A DNA stretch of 64,000 nt from GWE2-40-63 sp041664345 (GTDB lineage: Bacteria; Bacteroidota; Bacteroidia; Bacteroidales; SZUA-534), in NCBI GenBank assembly GCA_041664345.1, contig JBAYKX010000008.1, positions 55,338 to 119,337 of the forward strand, given 5' to 3'. Below the pieces are notes generated by a model. It was given only the letters and a program-made list of their open reading frames with translations, searched no databases and was not told the DNA's origin. The position numbers and the translations under genes are program-made. Below, piece by piece: positions 1 to 10,435 of the stretch (position 1 is its first letter; each line of letters opens with the position of its first letter).

Positions 1-512
1 GTTAATATTAACGAAGGAATGCGGTATTTGAAAGCCAAATCGAAACCCAATCCAACAAAATCATTCATTTCCTGAACTGAGGCAGGGGCAAGGGCTATAA
101 CCTGATAATCGCCATGGCCGCCTCCTTTGGTGGTTTGAAAATAGTCGGCTTGCGAAGGTTGAATAGTTCCTAAACCCGGACCACCGCGTACTACATTTAC
201 AATTAAGCAGGGCAATTCGGCTCCAGCCAAATAGGAAATACCTTCGAGCATTAAACTGATACCAGGGCTCGATGAGGAAGTCATCACTTTTTTGCCACAG
301 GAAGCTCCACCATAAAGCATATTAATTGAAGCCACCTCGCTTTCGGCCTGCAATACTACCATTCCGGTAGTTTCCCATGGTTTTGCCAGCATTAGGGTCT
401 CCATAATTTCCGACTGTGGGGTAATTTGGTATCCAAAATATCCATCGCAACCGCACCGCATAGCAGCTTCAGCAATTGCTTCGTTCCCTTTCATTAATTT
501 TAATTCACCCAT
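1..512 (-). CDS. vorB: 2-oxoacid:ferredoxin oxidoreductase alpha subunit, VorB type (3' part outside window)
   Basis: Reading leftward from the ATG at 512 gives an open frame that runs off the window, so only the N-terminal ~170 residues are seen. They begin MGELKLMKGNEAIAEAAM and continue with a GYFGYQITPQSEIMETL segment, typical of the pyrimidine-binding domain of 2-ketoisovalerate/2-oxoglutarate ferredoxin oxidoreductase alpha subunits; a GGPGLGTIQPSQADYFQ stretch also fits. The family oxidatively decarboxylates branched-chain 2-oxoacids to acyl-CoA and passes electrons to ferredoxin. The ferredoxin-like subunit lies just upstream (27 bp gap), which is the usual vor/kor operon order. VorB and KorA cannot be separated with certainty from this fragment; VorB is the better fit. 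Confidence 0.88.
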   Translation of the reverse strand, partial: MGELKLMKGNEAIAEAAMRCGCDGYFGYQITPQSEIMETLMLAKPWETTGMVVLQAESEVASINMLYGGASCGKKVMTSSSSPGISLMLEGISYLAGAELPCLIVNVVRGGPGLGTIQPSQADYFQTTKGGGHGDYQVIALAPASVQEMNDFVGLGFDLAFKYRIPSLIL

Positions 513-539
513 TAGTAATCTATTTTTAATAGCTTAAAA

Positions 540-764
540 TTAAACATTAATCTTATACACAGTGATAACACTATCCGGACAAACCATGGCGCAATTGGCA
601 CATCCAATACAAGCTTCAGGATTTTCCATGCACGCATAGTTGTAGCCTTTTCCGTTTACTTGTTTGGCTAATTCAATTACATGGGTAGGACAGGCAGTAA
701 TGCAAACTCCGCATCCCTTGCATAGTTCCTTATCAACATCAATAGCTCCTCTGACTTTTGCCAT
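540..764 (-). CDS. 4Fe-4S ferredoxin subunit of 2-oxoacid:ferredoxin oxidoreductase
   Basis: A 74-residue dicluster ferredoxin. Two cysteine motifs are visible, CKGCGVCITACP near residues 15-26 and CIGCANCAMVCP near 52-63, each suited to one [4Fe-4S] cluster. It is the delta-like electron-transfer subunit of a VorB/KorA-type 2-oxoacid oxidoreductase in the cytoplasm. It lies directly upstream of vorB on the same strand and presumably shares its transcript. The short length and absence of other domains match the stand-alone delta subunit rather than a fused form. Confidence 0.92.
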   Translation of the reverse strand: MAKVRGAIDVDKELCKGCGVCITACPTHVIELAKQVNGKGYNYACMENPEACIGCANCAMVCPDSVITVYKINV

Positions 765-812
765 AGTTATAGTTTTTATTGAATACTTACTAATTAAAAT
801 AAATTTAAAAGA

Positions 813-2138
813 TTATTCTTTATTTACTTTAAAATCATGATTGAATTGTTTAACTCTTTTTTCGAGATCCAAAAATTGGGTTCGTTTAACTTGACTAACA
901 CAAGCTCTCAGCCCTTCTGTCCGGTCACTTCCACAGGTTATCAACCCAATAGCACTGATTCCATAATACAATAGGTTTTTAATTAAATCGCCACTTTGCA
1001 TACCAGGGTACGAAATGGTGAAATAAAAACCATCAGCCAATTCTTGGTCATTGTCTTTATCGTAAACTAAGTTAAACCCATTTTCAAGAAAAATGCGTTT
1101 CATGATGGCCGCTTTTTCGCCATATTCCCTCACGGATTCAACAAAGTTGAATTTTCCCTCGTTAGCTGCTTTGAACATGGCTGCTAATCCGAATTGCGCC
1201 GAATGGCAAACCCCGCTACTGAATGCATAAATTAGCCGTTGAATGAGCACATACCCAAGATTTGCTATTCCAAAACGTTCCAATAAATTTGGATATTCGC
1301 GGCAATACAATGTATTTGATATACACAACATACCAATGCGTTGGCCGGCATTGCTAAATGCCTTTGAACTGGAAATTAATAAAATATAATTGTTGGTATA
1401 GTTTGCTACAGTAGGCTGGTAAGGTGGTTCTCCCGGTTTTGAAAGATCATTGCGGAAATCCATGGCAAAGTAGGCCAAATCTTCCAAAATAATGAGGTCG
1501 TATTTATTGGCAATATCGCCAATAATTTTTAATTCTTCCTCGGTAAAACATATCCACGAAGGGTTATTTGGATTGGAATAGATAATAGAATTAATGTTTC
1601 CTTTGCTAACAAATTCCTCCAATTTAGCCCGTAGTTTGGAGCCTCTATATTTATACACATCAAAGTGGGTGTATTTGTGTCCCATTACTTTGAACTGTGT
1701 TTTCTGAACTGAAAATCCCGGATCGATAAACAGGGCAGTATCTCTTTTAGGATCGAGATTGCTTACCAGCATAAAGGTAGCGTAACCTCCCTGCATGGAG
1801 CCAACCGTAGGAACACAACCCACCGGACTCACATCAATATTCATAAAGTTTTTTACAAATTTCGATGTTTCTTCTTTTATTGAAGGAATTCCATCGAGCA
1901 TGGGATAAACGGCAGCTACTCCATTGGTAAGTGCTTCAATTTCAGCTAAAGTCCCCACATCGGGCGGTTTAATGCCAGGTACACCCATTTCCATGCGAAT
2001 AAATTTCTCCCCGGTTTCTTGCTCCAGCGTATTTACCATCCGAACAATTTCCCGAATGGTAGCAAGCCCTAAATCTGGAATGTTTGATTGATTAATTACC
2101 TTAGAAACCTTTTGATAATCGATAGGAGTTTTATTCAT
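813..2138 (-). CDS. PLP-dependent class I/II aminotransferase
   Basis: A fold-type I aminotransferase of about 441 residues. A SNPNNPSW segment corresponds to the conserved NPxNP substrate/cofactor loop, and SSSKAFSNAGQRIGM contains the Schiff-base lysine (SKAF) and the phosphate-binding arginine region. The open frame extends 17 codons further upstream (to 2189), but the sequence MNKTPIDYQKVSK at 2138 looks like the natural N-terminus; the extension is poorly coding. It lies 48 bp upstream of the ferredoxin gene on the same strand, so it may supply or drain the 2-oxoacid used by the Vor complex. The amino acid substrate cannot be read from the sequence. Confidence 0.88.
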   Translation of the reverse strand: MNKTPIDYQKVSKVINQSNIPDLGLATIREIVRMVNTLEQETGEKFIRMEMGVPGIKPPDVGTLAEIEALTNGVAAVYPMLDGIPSIKEETSKFVKNFMNIDVSPVGCVPTVGSMQGGYATFMLVSNLDPKRDTALFIDPGFSVQKTQFKVMGHKYTHFDVYKYRGSKLRAKLEEFVSKGNINSIIYSNPNNPSWICFTEEELKIIGDIANKYDLIILEDLAYFAMDFRNDLSKPGEPPYQPTVANYTNNYILLISSSKAFSNAGQRIGMLCISNTLYCREYPNLLERFGIANLGYVLIQRLIYAFSSGVCHSAQFGLAAMFKAANEGKFNFVESVREYGEKAAIMKRIFLENGFNLVYDKDNDQELADGFYFTISYPGMQSGDLIKNLLYYGISAIGLITCGSDRTEGLRACVSQVKRTQFLDLEKRVKQFNHDFKVNKE

Positions 2139-2307
2139 AAGGGGTGTTTTTCTTTTATTATAATTTGCTGCAATTATAAGGAAATTCAAACGAAGGAAAC
2201 AGGGGCAGTGGTATATTTAATAACAGCATTTTTAATGAGTAAAATCTTATGTTTACTTACAATTTGTAAGTTGCCCGCATATTGCACTTATATAGGCATA
2301 CATAGAA

Positions 2308-2332
2308 TTAAAAAAGCCCGCGGAGGGGCTTT
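2308..2332 (-). terminator. Rho-independent terminator (minus strand)
   Basis: A stem AAAGCCC / GGGCTTT with a short loop at about 2313-2332. Read on the minus strand it is followed by six T residues, so it would end transcripts coming from the 2357-aa gene after they pass through repeat copy A. Confidence 0.65.
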
Positions 2333-2346
2333 CTGTTTTAGTTTTT

Positions 2347-2543
2347 ACCCAAATTGAGAGATTTGCGATAGCAAATCTCTCAATCGACTGAACAATTGTA
2401 AGTTTTCACAAATTTCCGCTTTACTCAATTTGCGAAAAACAACAATTGCTATGTAAGCTTGTCCCGATTACTCAGGAGGGTTTTAACTAAGTAAAGCGCT
2501 TTTTCCCCCGAGTCCTCGGGGGAAAAAGCGCTCAACTTAGTTT
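2347..2543 (+). repeat. Dispersed ~195-bp multi-hairpin element, copy A
   Basis: One of three copies in the window (others at 34511-34677 and 49992-50190), all in the same orientation. Structure in order: a perfect 13-bp stem with GATA loop (2354-2383); a long imperfect stem with CAATTGT/ACAATTG ends (about 2392-2448); a small CCCGA-type hairpin (about 2463-2480); and a terminal perfect hairpin with AAAGCGCTTTTTCCCCCGAG arm and ACTAAGT/ACTTAGT feet (about 2486-2543). The stop codon of the 2357-aa gene (2537-2539, minus) lies inside the right foot. A 10-bp direct repeat TTAGTTTTTA at about 2338-2347 and 2538-2547 could be a target duplication. See findings. Confidence 0.85.
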
Positions 2544-5500
2544 TTAATCATCTGGTATATTTCCTGTTCTGTACCATAAAATACAGTTAACAGATAAATA
2601 CCTTTTGACCAATTCGCAATATCCAATTCTGTAATCGGCGCGGCATTTTTCAGTTCATAAACTAATCGTCCTTGTATATCGGTTATTCGTAAGGCGATGT
2701 TTTTATTCGTGTCGTTAATTTTAATCTGAATTTTCTTGTCAGCAGGATTTGGATATACAGAGATACTTTGTCGCCATCCATCACTGATTGCATTCAGCTT
2801 AGTAACAAGGATGGAATCGTTGAATTGGCAAGTATTCGCTTGCGTGATGGTGAGTTTATATTCACCATCAGTGGTAACTGAAATAGTCTCAGTATTAGCT
2901 CCTGTGCTCCATAAGTAACTTTCAGCAGTAACTTTTGCATCAAGAATGTATGGATAAGTAGGTACCTCGAGGGTATCATTTCCTTCAAAAAATTCAGGTT
3001 TTGTATGAATGGTTATCGTAAATTCAGCATTATCCAATTCCTCATTATCCTGATAAATAAAGAAATCAATAGGATAATTAATTACTTCCTCACCGGTGCT
3101 ACTTTCGCTTATAGATAACCGGGTGGCAAAATTGTAAGTTAAGCTGGCATTCACAATAAAGTTAGTGGCCAATTCAACGGTCTCATCTACCTGCGGATTG
3201 TCGCCTAGTTTATACGCGATTACTAAATTTGTTCCTGCAAGCAGATCTTTGATTCCGGAATTTTTAATTTTTATAGTTACCTCCTCGTTAACCAATGATC
3301 CGCATCCAAATAAGGGCGTTATAAAATCGGTAATATTCAGGTTAACAGGCACAAATACAACCTTAATGGTATCGCTATTCAAGCAATTATGAATGTTGGC
3401 AACCCGTACCCAATAGGTTCCATCAGTAGAGATGGTAATGGTTTGGGTAGTTTGGGTAGTGTTCCACAAATAGCTGGTAAAACCGGCACCCGCATCTAAA
3501 GTTACTGTTTCATCGGTTGTTTCCACATCATCGCCCAAGCTAACCAAAGGTAAACCCCAGGTATTAATTGTAGAATCGAGGGTTGAACTGGCAGTACCAA
3601 AAGTTGCTGAAACTGAAATTTCATAAGTATTGCTTTCCGATAAATCGGCAGTAGTTTCAAAGGCAATAATCACTTCGTCATCGGGATTTAAATTGCTTGT
3701 AAACAGGTAGTTTTCAATAACCGGTTCTTCACTATTTATCTGGTATTGAATAGGAATAACACTATCGGCATAAATAATGTCATTGCCTGTATTTGTTAGC
3801 ACGAAGCTTATAATTTCTTCGTTGGAATGCAAACAGGAGTTACTTAAATCCTTGATTTCAATAATTTCGTACGATGGATTCAGGAAAAGCACATTTACCG
3901 AGGCTGAATTACTACATTCATTGCTGTTGATAACAGTTACACTAAAGGTTCCGCTATTTTCAACTAAAATAGTTTGTGTTGTGGAATCGTTGCTCCAAAA
4001 ATAGGAAGTAAACCCTGCGCCGGCGTTTAAAATTATGGAGTTACCATAACTAGCTGTGTCGGCAGGTAATTTAATTAAGGGTAGCCCATACGTATGAATA
4101 ATACTATCGAAAGCAGAAAGCCTGCTGCCAATAGTAACTTCTACCAGAACTATATAGGTATTCGGAGACATTAAATCGGCGGGTGTTTGGAATGGAATTT
4201 CCAAATCATCAGCAGGTTCAAAGTTCGCATCAAACGTATAGTTTTCGGTTATGCTAGTACCTCCATTTATTTTATATTTAATGGCAATGGTGCTATCAGC
4301 TGAAATTATATCATTACCATTATTTTTCAGGATAAAGGAAAAGCCGCTCATACTTTTACGGACACAACTGTCGGCCAAGCCAATTATTTCAATTACATCA
4401 TACTTTGGTGTTTTAAAGAATACATTCACAGTGTCGGCATCGGTACAACCATAACTGTCGGTGGTGGTTACTGAATAGTTTCCATTGGCAGTAACTAAAA
4501 GGGTTTGAGCAATACTGTTGTTGCTCCATAAGTAACTCATAAAATCAATACCGGCATCCAGCGTAACCGATGGGTCATAAGTAATAACATCGGCACCTAA
4601 ATCAACCTTTTTAGTTCCTACATGAATAGTGCTGGTATAGTTGTTATTAGTTGTTACTGCTTCATTAACCATAGAAACTTGAGCCGTAAATGGATAATTT
4701 CCGATGTTGCTTATTATCAAAGGATTTGCAAACGTATGGTAAAGTGTTTTTGAGATATACAAATTTTCGCTCAGCACATAAGTTTCGGAGGCTGAAATGC
4801 CATTGCATTGATAAGCAACCTGTATTGCCTGACCAGCCCGGAGAGTGTCGGCTCCATTTACAGTAATGCCCAATTGAACATTTTTGTTAATGAAAGTTCC
4901 ACATTCATTTTCATCACCTATAATATCGCCTATTCTGATATCATAACTAAATAATTCAACGGTATCGGCATCGGTACAACCATAAGCATTACTTACCAAG
5001 CAATGATATTTGGCTGATGCTGTATTGGTAACATTGTAATGATTAAAAGTTGATAAATCTTGCCATTGATAATTGAAATTTCCGGATTGTGCTTGAAACA
5101 CTACGGTATCGGGTTGAGCGGTAAATACATCGGGGCCAAGGTAAACGGAAGGTTTTTCGAATTCGAATATTGAAGTGCGAATGGTATCGTTTTCAAAAAA
5201 TAAATCTTTAGTATAGGCAATCCGCAACCCGAAATCGTAATTTTGACCCGATACAAAGACTAAGTTTTCATTTACTGTGATGGTCTTGGTTTTGTTGGGT
5301 TGTAAATCGAAGGTCAGTGAAAATGGTTTTTCAATCCAGGAGCCACTATTCAATTGGTAATAAACACTTATTGCCGTTCCTGCGGGAATGTTGTCGTTAC
5401 CGTAATTATGGAGCAAGAATGATATGGTGGTTTCATTGTTTAATTCACAACTGCTTTGGGGGGAATAAATTGCGTCAATAGCTAAATCGGATGCCAAAAT

Positions 5501-8500
5501 ACTGACCGTGTCGGTGGAAGTTTGGCATTCAAAGGCATCGGTTGCCGTAACGGAATACTGGTATGATAGATTATGGGGAAGCTGAATTGTTTGGGAAATT
5601 GCACCGGTATTCCATTCAAGGATAGCAAAATGGGCGCCCGGATCCAGAACAACCGTATCGGCTTGTTTTGTTACTATGGTGTCGTAGCCCAAATCAACAA
5701 AATAAACACCATGAGTGGCAAATGATTTTATTTTCAAATTATTGGTAGTAATTAAATCAAATACCGGGGAAATTTCGGCTTTGATTGAATAGTTGTCCGG
5801 AACGGAAAAGTTAAAGGTCTGAACAAATGTATGATTGTATGTGCCATTAGCTGGAACAGGGGTGTTTAAAACAATGTTTTCGTTGTAAGTAACATTGTTA
5901 TATACCAGTTTGGCGGGAATTGTAAAACCACTGGGATAGTTGTTTTCGCTCTGGTTTTTAATACGTATTTGAATGGTTTCAGAAGTTAAATGGGTGCAAG
6001 CTTCCGAAGGATTTAAAATGGAATCGAGTTTCCATTCATCAGAGATAACCCATACCGTATCGCTGGCTGTTCCACAGGTATGAACATCAGTAACTTCAAC
6101 AAAATATTTTGCCGATGTTTTGGCGGAAACGGAAAAAGTTTGGTTGGTAGAATTGTCTTGCCAATCGTAAGTGGAAAACCCTGAACCGGCATCGAGAAGA
6201 ATTGGCGATGGAACGTTAGTGAACAAAGTATCCTGACCCAGATTTATTTGTGGGAGCGGGTATAGTTCTATGGTTTTATAAATCGTATCGTTCTTATAAT
6301 TCAATTGTGGTTGAAATTCAGGAAAACAAGTAAAATTCATTACACCGCTCAAACTCAAATCGGGTTGTGCGGTAAAAATATATTCAAAAGTAGCTCCATT
6401 AACAATATCAGTTGTTGCCGTGTAGGTTTCAATAACTTTTGGTCCATTATTTATTTGGTACGCCAATTGAATGGTATCGCCCGAATGATAAGTAGTGTCG
6501 CCGTTATTTAATACGGTTAGTTTTAAAGCCGGGGTGTAACTTAAAATACAACCATCGGCAATTCCCACAGCAGCAGTAAGGGCTAAATCGGTGGTAGAGC
6601 CCATAATTTCAAGGCTATCGTTGGCTGAACACCCATAAGAGTTGGTAACGGTAACATAGAAATATCCAGCCGTATCGGCATTAAAATACCGGGCGGTTGA
6701 ATTGTCGTGCCAGTGGTAGGTAGTATAACCTGAACCAGCATCTATAACTACTGTATCGGGCTGCATGGTTCCAATATCTGGTCCAAGACTATAAGTTGGA
6801 ATACCATTTACACGTCTAGTTGCGTAAAGAGTATCGTTGGGCACACCAGCAGTATAAACATTTGAATCCTCCGGAATATGCGTGTATGCTATAAATTGGT
6901 AATTACCGCTATCAATCATAGTTACCGGTTCCGAAAAGGTGAAATTTGCAGTACCCAAAGGAGCCAAATTGCTAGCTACATGAAAGGTATCGGTTACAAC
7001 AACCGTATTGTTAAGCATTAAGCTGGTAATTAATGGGTCAGTTGGTTTAATGCTACGGATGCCAAAGTTATTAAGGGTTACCTGTACGTTTTCCGATGCC
7101 GTAAGATAACAAGCTGTTACCGGGTTAATCATGGCAGTAACTCCGGCATCGTTTGGTGCTTCATAAATACGGATGTCGTCAATGGCAAAGCCTTCGTTGT
7201 TGATAGAGTCGTTTGAAGCAAAAACCAAACGGAATTTTACCAGGCTCTCTCCAGCAATTTCTGCCGGTAAGGTTTGCCGTGCCATCCACCAGCCGGGTTT
7301 AACTGAATCCCAACCTTGACTTCCTAATCCATCAATGGCGCCAGTGTACCAATTCCAATTGTAAGCATCGGCGGTAGGGACAATTTTCCAGGTAATTCCA
7401 TTGTCGATGGTATAATATAGGGCTAATCCATCTTTACCTACCTCGGTTTCGCTTTGTATTTTCATCTCAAAAATGGGTTTTTCAACTCCAGTAAAAACAA
7501 AGCAGGGGCTTTCAATCCAACTACTGTCAAAATCGGGATAATTATTGGTAAGCTTGGTAACCCAACAAAAACTGCCTGAGGCAGCAGAATCTAATACCAA
7601 CCCACTAGGTACCCCGTATTCCCAGGTTTCGTTTCCCCCAATTTGCCAATAGCCGTTATTGGTTTCAAAATCTTGGGCATACGGGAGGTTAATAGTTGGT
7701 ATAATAAATAAGGTAGTATCCAATTGATCATTCCTATCGTCCTGATCACCGGGTAAAAATGTTTTAACCAAAATATGGTGGTTTCCCGGTGCCGTTAAGT
7801 CAATTAGAGGTGTAAAAGTAAAATTGGTGGATGCTTCTTGATTTAAAGAAGCAAATAAGGTATCCAGTACCCATGTTTCCCCTTCGTCAACCGAAAACCC
7901 GACCGGAATGGTATCGTTGGTGGCATTGTGGCCAAAATTTTTGATGGTCAGGGTTATGGGTTCTGGGGCAATGTGGCCGCAACCGGCTCCGGGGTTTATC
8001 CATGCGGCTACTCCGGCATCAGTTTGGATAAAGGTTCCGGTTACTGCAAAATCATCAATGTTCCAACCTGAGAATGTCCAGGTATTGTTGGTTGGGCCAA
8101 TAACAAACTGTATGGAAACATCATCCACCCTATCAGCATATTGTTTAATTGAGTATTGCTTCTGCGACCATTTATCGTCGCTCATTAGTGAACTGTTGTT
8201 CCAAACTGTTCTCCATTGGTTTTGTTGGTAACTATCAATTTGGATTTTTGCTGAATCGGAGTTCTCCACATTCAGCCATCGGTAAAATTGGAGCGATATA
8301 TCTTTATAATATTTACAATTAATACTTGAGCTTATTGCGGTATATCCATTGTCGGCCACATCGTTTTCATAATCGCCCACAAGCAACCCCAATCCGGTTA
8401 AATCAGTCCCTAAAGATTTGTCCCCATTTTGGGGGTATTCCGGATCAGGAGTGCCAAAATTACCCCCCAATCCCATGGGATGGGCAATTTGGAATTCACC

Positions 8501-9610
8501 GGAAAGAGTCCAATTGGTAGTATTTTCAAAATCATCGAAGAAAACAGATTCGTTTACGGTTCTAGAACCGCTTGGATTCAAATCGACAAACGGATATTTT
8601 ATGCCATTAATAATTAGGTTGTCTTTGCTGATTTTCGCATCCAGTTTTAATCCGTTAAAGGTATGGGTCAAGTCGGTGGGTACATCGTAAGTTATCCATA
8701 AATAGGAATATCCGAATGGCAGGTTTAACCCAAGGTTGGTGAAAACAGCTTTGCCGTCAACAAATTGAAGACTATCGCCTTTTGGGTTTTGCAATGTAAA
8801 ATTGCTGCTTGTTGTAAAATAGAGCTTAATCCCTTTTGCCGGAACTATTTGTTCCGATTCCAGTAACGCATCAACTTTAAGTGTATCAATAGTAAGGTTG
8901 CCCTCGTTTCCTTTTACTGCAAAATCAAGGCGCAAAATGGGGTTGTTTATTGATCCGGTGGGTATGTTGTTTACCGATGCCTGGCTTGCCTTGACTGATT
9001 CCAGATATTTTGGGATTATACCGGTTTCTATAATGGTAATGTCATCGATGCAGGCTCCCCATCCAGGACCGGTGGTTCCTTCAAAAGCTAATTGCACGTT
9101 TGTAAACCGAACACTGTCAGGGATTAATACTAAAAATTGAGTCCAAGCTTCATTGGGTTCAGTAATTGATGCCAGTAGAACCCAGTTGTAGGTATCCTCA
9201 TCTATGGAGCGGTAATAAACCCTGATTTCGTCATTCTCATCAGATAAAATGGTGCGGGTATAATTGGCAAACCAAAACCTAAGTTCTGGTTTAATGGCAA
9301 GGCTTAAATCAATAGTTGGGGTAACTAATTTAGTTACAACAGAAGTAAGGGTACTCTTTTCGAAAATAGCATTGTACAAACCTCCATGAGCGGCTGTTGG
9401 CCTCCTTGAATTCGGTATGGCCGGACTGGTTGTGTGTCCTCCATTTTGGTACCGCCAGTTATTGTTTGATACCACATAAATGTTTTGCCAACCATTGGGA
9501 ATAACTCCAGCGTGTTCAAAATCTTCTTGAAAAAAAACCATTTGGCTTTTTGTTTCTTGGTTTATTAGCATTACCATGGAAACAGTGAATATAAAGTACA
9601 ATTTTTTCAT
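2537..9610 (-). CDS. Giant T9SS type A-sorted surface protein with Ig-like repeats (2357 aa)
   Basis: Signal peptide at residues 1-22 (MKKLYFIFTVSMVMLIN...). The N-terminal third has MAM/jelly-roll-like modules marked by WGACIDDITI, GWNIDDFAVTG and EGFAIDDIRIYE, each following strings of aromatic beta strands. The middle and C-terminal parts hold about eight repeats of the form LDAGxGFxxYxWxxxxxxQT followed by GxYxVxVTxxxGC, alternating with CARDB-like domains that start with a conserved Cys. The last ~75 residues (SVYPNPADKKIQIKI to YQMIKN) are a type A T9SS sorting domain. The protein should be exported by Sec, cross the outer membrane through T9SS and be attached or released. Its partner or substrate is unknown. 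The stop lies in repeat copy A. Confidence 0.9.
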   Translation of the reverse strand: MKKLYFIFTVSMVMLINQETKSQMVFFQEDFEHAGVIPNGWQNIYVVSNNNWRYQNGGHTTSPAIPNSRRPTAAHGGLYNAIFEKSTLTSVVTKLVTPTIDLSLAIKPELRFWFANYTRTILSDENDEIRVYYRSIDEDTYNWVLLASITEPNEAWTQFLVLIPDSVRFTNVQLAFEGTTGPGWGACIDDITIIETGIIPKYLESVKASQASVNNIPTGSINNPILRLDFAVKGNEGNLTIDTLKVDALLESEQIVPAKGIKLYFTTSSNFTLQNPKGDSLQFVDGKAVFTNLGLNLPFGYSYLWITYDVPTDLTHTFNGLKLDAKISKDNLIINGIKYPFVDLNPSGSRTVNESVFFDDFENTTNWTLSGEFQIAHPMGLGGNFGTPDPEYPQNGDKSLGTDLTGLGLLVGDYENDVADNGYTAISSSINCKYYKDISLQFYRWLNVENSDSAKIQIDSYQQNQWRTVWNNSSLMSDDKWSQKQYSIKQYADRVDDVSIQFVIGPTNNTWTFSGWNIDDFAVTGTFIQTDAGVAAWINPGAGCGHIAPEPITLTIKNFGHNATNDTIPVGFSVDEGETWVLDTLFASLNQEASTNFTFTPLIDLTAPGNHHILVKTFLPGDQDDRNDQLDTTLFIIPTINLPYAQDFETNNGYWQIGGNETWEYGVPSGLVLDSAASGSFCWVTKLTNNYPDFDSSWIESPCFVFTGVEKPIFEMKIQSETEVGKDGLALYYTIDNGITWKIVPTADAYNWNWYTGAIDGLGSQGWDSVKPGWWMARQTLPAEIAGESLVKFRLVFASNDSINNEGFAIDDIRIYEAPNDAGVTAMINPVTACYLTASENVQVTLNNFGIRSIKPTDPLITSLMLNNTVVVTDTFHVASNLAPLGTANFTFSEPVTMIDSGNYQFIAYTHIPEDSNVYTAGVPNDTLYATRRVNGIPTYSLGPDIGTMQPDTVVIDAGSGYTTYHWHDNSTARYFNADTAGYFYVTVTNSYGCSANDSLEIMGSTTDLALTAAVGIADGCILSYTPALKLTVLNNGDTTYHSGDTIQLAYQINNGPKVIETYTATTDIVNGATFEYIFTAQPDLSLSGVMNFTCFPEFQPQLNYKNDTIYKTIELYPLPQINLGQDTLFTNVPSPILLDAGSGFSTYDWQDNSTNQTFSVSAKTSAKYFVEVTDVHTCGTASDTVWVISDEWKLDSILNPSEACTHLTSETIQIRIKNQSENNYPSGFTIPAKLVYNNVTYNENIVLNTPVPANGTYNHTFVQTFNFSVPDNYSIKAEISPVFDLITTNNLKIKSFATHGVYFVDLGYDTIVTKQADTVVLDPGAHFAILEWNTGAISQTIQLPHNLSYQYSVTATDAFECQTSTDTVSILASDLAIDAIYSPQSSCELNNETTISFLLHNYGNDNIPAGTAISVYYQLNSGSWIEKPFSLTFDLQPNKTKTITVNENLVFVSGQNYDFGLRIAYTKDLFFENDTIRTSIFEFEKPSVYLGPDVFTAQPDTVVFQAQSGNFNYQWQDLSTFNHYNVTNTASAKYHCLVSNAYGCTDADTVELFSYDIRIGDIIGDENECGTFINKNVQLGITVNGADTLRAGQAIQVAYQCNGISASETYVLSENLYISKTLYHTFANPLIISNIGNYPFTAQVSMVNEAVTTNNNYTSTIHVGTKKVDLGADVITYDPSVTLDAGIDFMSYLWSNNSIAQTLLVTANGNYSVTTTDSYGCTDADTVNVFFKTPKYDVIEIIGLADSCVRKSMSGFSFILKNNGNDIISADSTIAIKYKINGGTSITENYTFDANFEPADDLEIPFQTPADLMSPNTYIVLVEVTIGSRLSAFDSIIHTYGLPLIKLPADTASYGNSIILNAGAGFTSYFWSNDSTTQTILVENSGTFSVTVINSNECSNSASVNVLFLNPSYEIIEIKDLSNSCLHSNEEIISFVLTNTGNDIIYADSVIPIQYQINSEEPVIENYLFTSNLNPDDEVIIAFETTADLSESNTYEISVSATFGTASSTLDSTINTWGLPLVSLGDDVETTDETVTLDAGAGFTSYLWNTTQTTQTITISTDGTYWVRVANIHNCLNSDTIKVVFVPVNLNITDFITPLFGCGSLVNEEVTIKIKNSGIKDLLAGTNLVIAYKLGDNPQVDETVELATNFIVNASLTYNFATRLSISESSTGEEVINYPIDFFIYQDNEELDNAEFTITIHTKPEFFEGNDTLEVPTYPYILDAKVTAESYLWSTGANTETISVTTDGEYKLTITQANTCQFNDSILVTKLNAISDGWRQSISVYPNPADKKIQIKINDTNKNIALRITDIQGRLVYELKNAAPITELDIANWSKGIYLLTVFYGTEQEIYQMIKN

Positions 9611-9762
9611 ATTTAGGGTATTTTACGATCAATAATCGAGATGAGTTAAAAATACAACAATTGATTTAGATTCTTTCTAAACAAATTTACAAAATCTAAA
9701 TGGGTTTGTTCATTTTGCGGCCATAAAGTTGACTATTGTTATAAAAGGGCAGGTGAAAATCC

Positions 9763-9795
9763 AGACCTAACAGGTTTTTAAAGCCTGTTAGGTCT
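9763..9795. repeat. REP-like palindrome at the 3' end of the RAYT gene
   Basis: Perfect 12-bp arms AGACCTAACAGG (9763-9774) and CCTGTTAGGTCT (9784-9795) with a 9-nt loop. The transposase stop codon (9788-9790 on the minus strand) is inside the right arm. The core CCTAACAGG is shared with the palindromes on the other side of the gene (10436-10494). Confidence 0.88.
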
Positions 9796-10384
9796 CCGTT
9801 TCATCAATTCCCTTAAGTATTTCCATCCGAATTTGTCGGTGTTTATGAACCAATATCATATTTTCTAAATCACCAAAATAAGGTATTACCTCGCTTCGGG
9901 CCAATGCTGTGTTACTTTGGGAAATATATGCTTTATACGATGAATGGTTATAATGGCTAAAATCGCTAACAATACCGTGGTTTTCAGGATTTAAATGGAT
10001 ATAAAGGACCAATTCACGAAAATAGGCTTCATTTTCAATCTTTATCCGGTGTAAATGTTCCTGGAAAAGGCTGCCGGTTCTATGGTATTTTTTATTTATA
10101 GCTTTGGTATATGCGTTAAATAGGTTTGCAAAAGGCAGTGAAATTTTAATTTTTCCATGTGCAAAATCAGCAGGTAATTCATCGAGGTTTTTTATTTGAA
10201 TCAGCCAGTGAAAGTGATTCGGTAACAGACAATAACCATAAATATTACAAGTGGTCAACAGATATTTTTTCATCAGGTTTAGAAAGTGGGAGTAGTTTTT
10301 ATTCTCCTTAAAAATATTCTCTTTATTGTTTCCCCTATTAAAAACATGATAATAACCACCCGCTTCAAATGGTTCTTGCTTCAT
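9788..10384 (-). CDS. REP-associated tyrosine transposase (RAYT, Y1 HUH family)
   Basis: A 198-residue protein starting MKQEPFEAGGYYHVFNRG; the open frame continues 11 codons upstream, but this ATG gives the conserved family start. The HUH motif is PNHFHWLIQ (His57, His59), preceded by the typical YGYCLLPNH strand. The downstream YFRELVLYIHLNP segment contains the expected catalytic tyrosine and the conserved HxNP. Members cut and join single-stranded DNA at REP palindromes as domesticated relatives of IS200/IS605 TnpA. Here the gene is bracketed by CCTAACAGG palindromes on both sides, the standard REP-RAYT arrangement. No sign of decay. Confidence 0.92.
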   Translation of the reverse strand: MKQEPFEAGGYYHVFNRGNNKENIFKENKNYSHFLNLMKKYLLTTCNIYGYCLLPNHFHWLIQIKNLDELPADFAHGKIKISLPFANLFNAYTKAINKKYHRTGSLFQEHLHRIKIENEAYFRELVLYIHLNPENHGIVSDFSHYNHSSYKAYISQSNTALARSEVIPYFGDLENMILVHKHRQIRMEILKGIDETET

Positions 10385-10435
10385 AGTATATTGGGTTTGC
10401 GATTGATATAAAAACACAAAAATATTTTAACCCAC

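Noticed and set aside
2537..9610. Several 60-110 codon plus-strand frames inside the 2357-aa gene
   Set aside because: They are shadows of the long minus-strand gene, without any protein character of their own.
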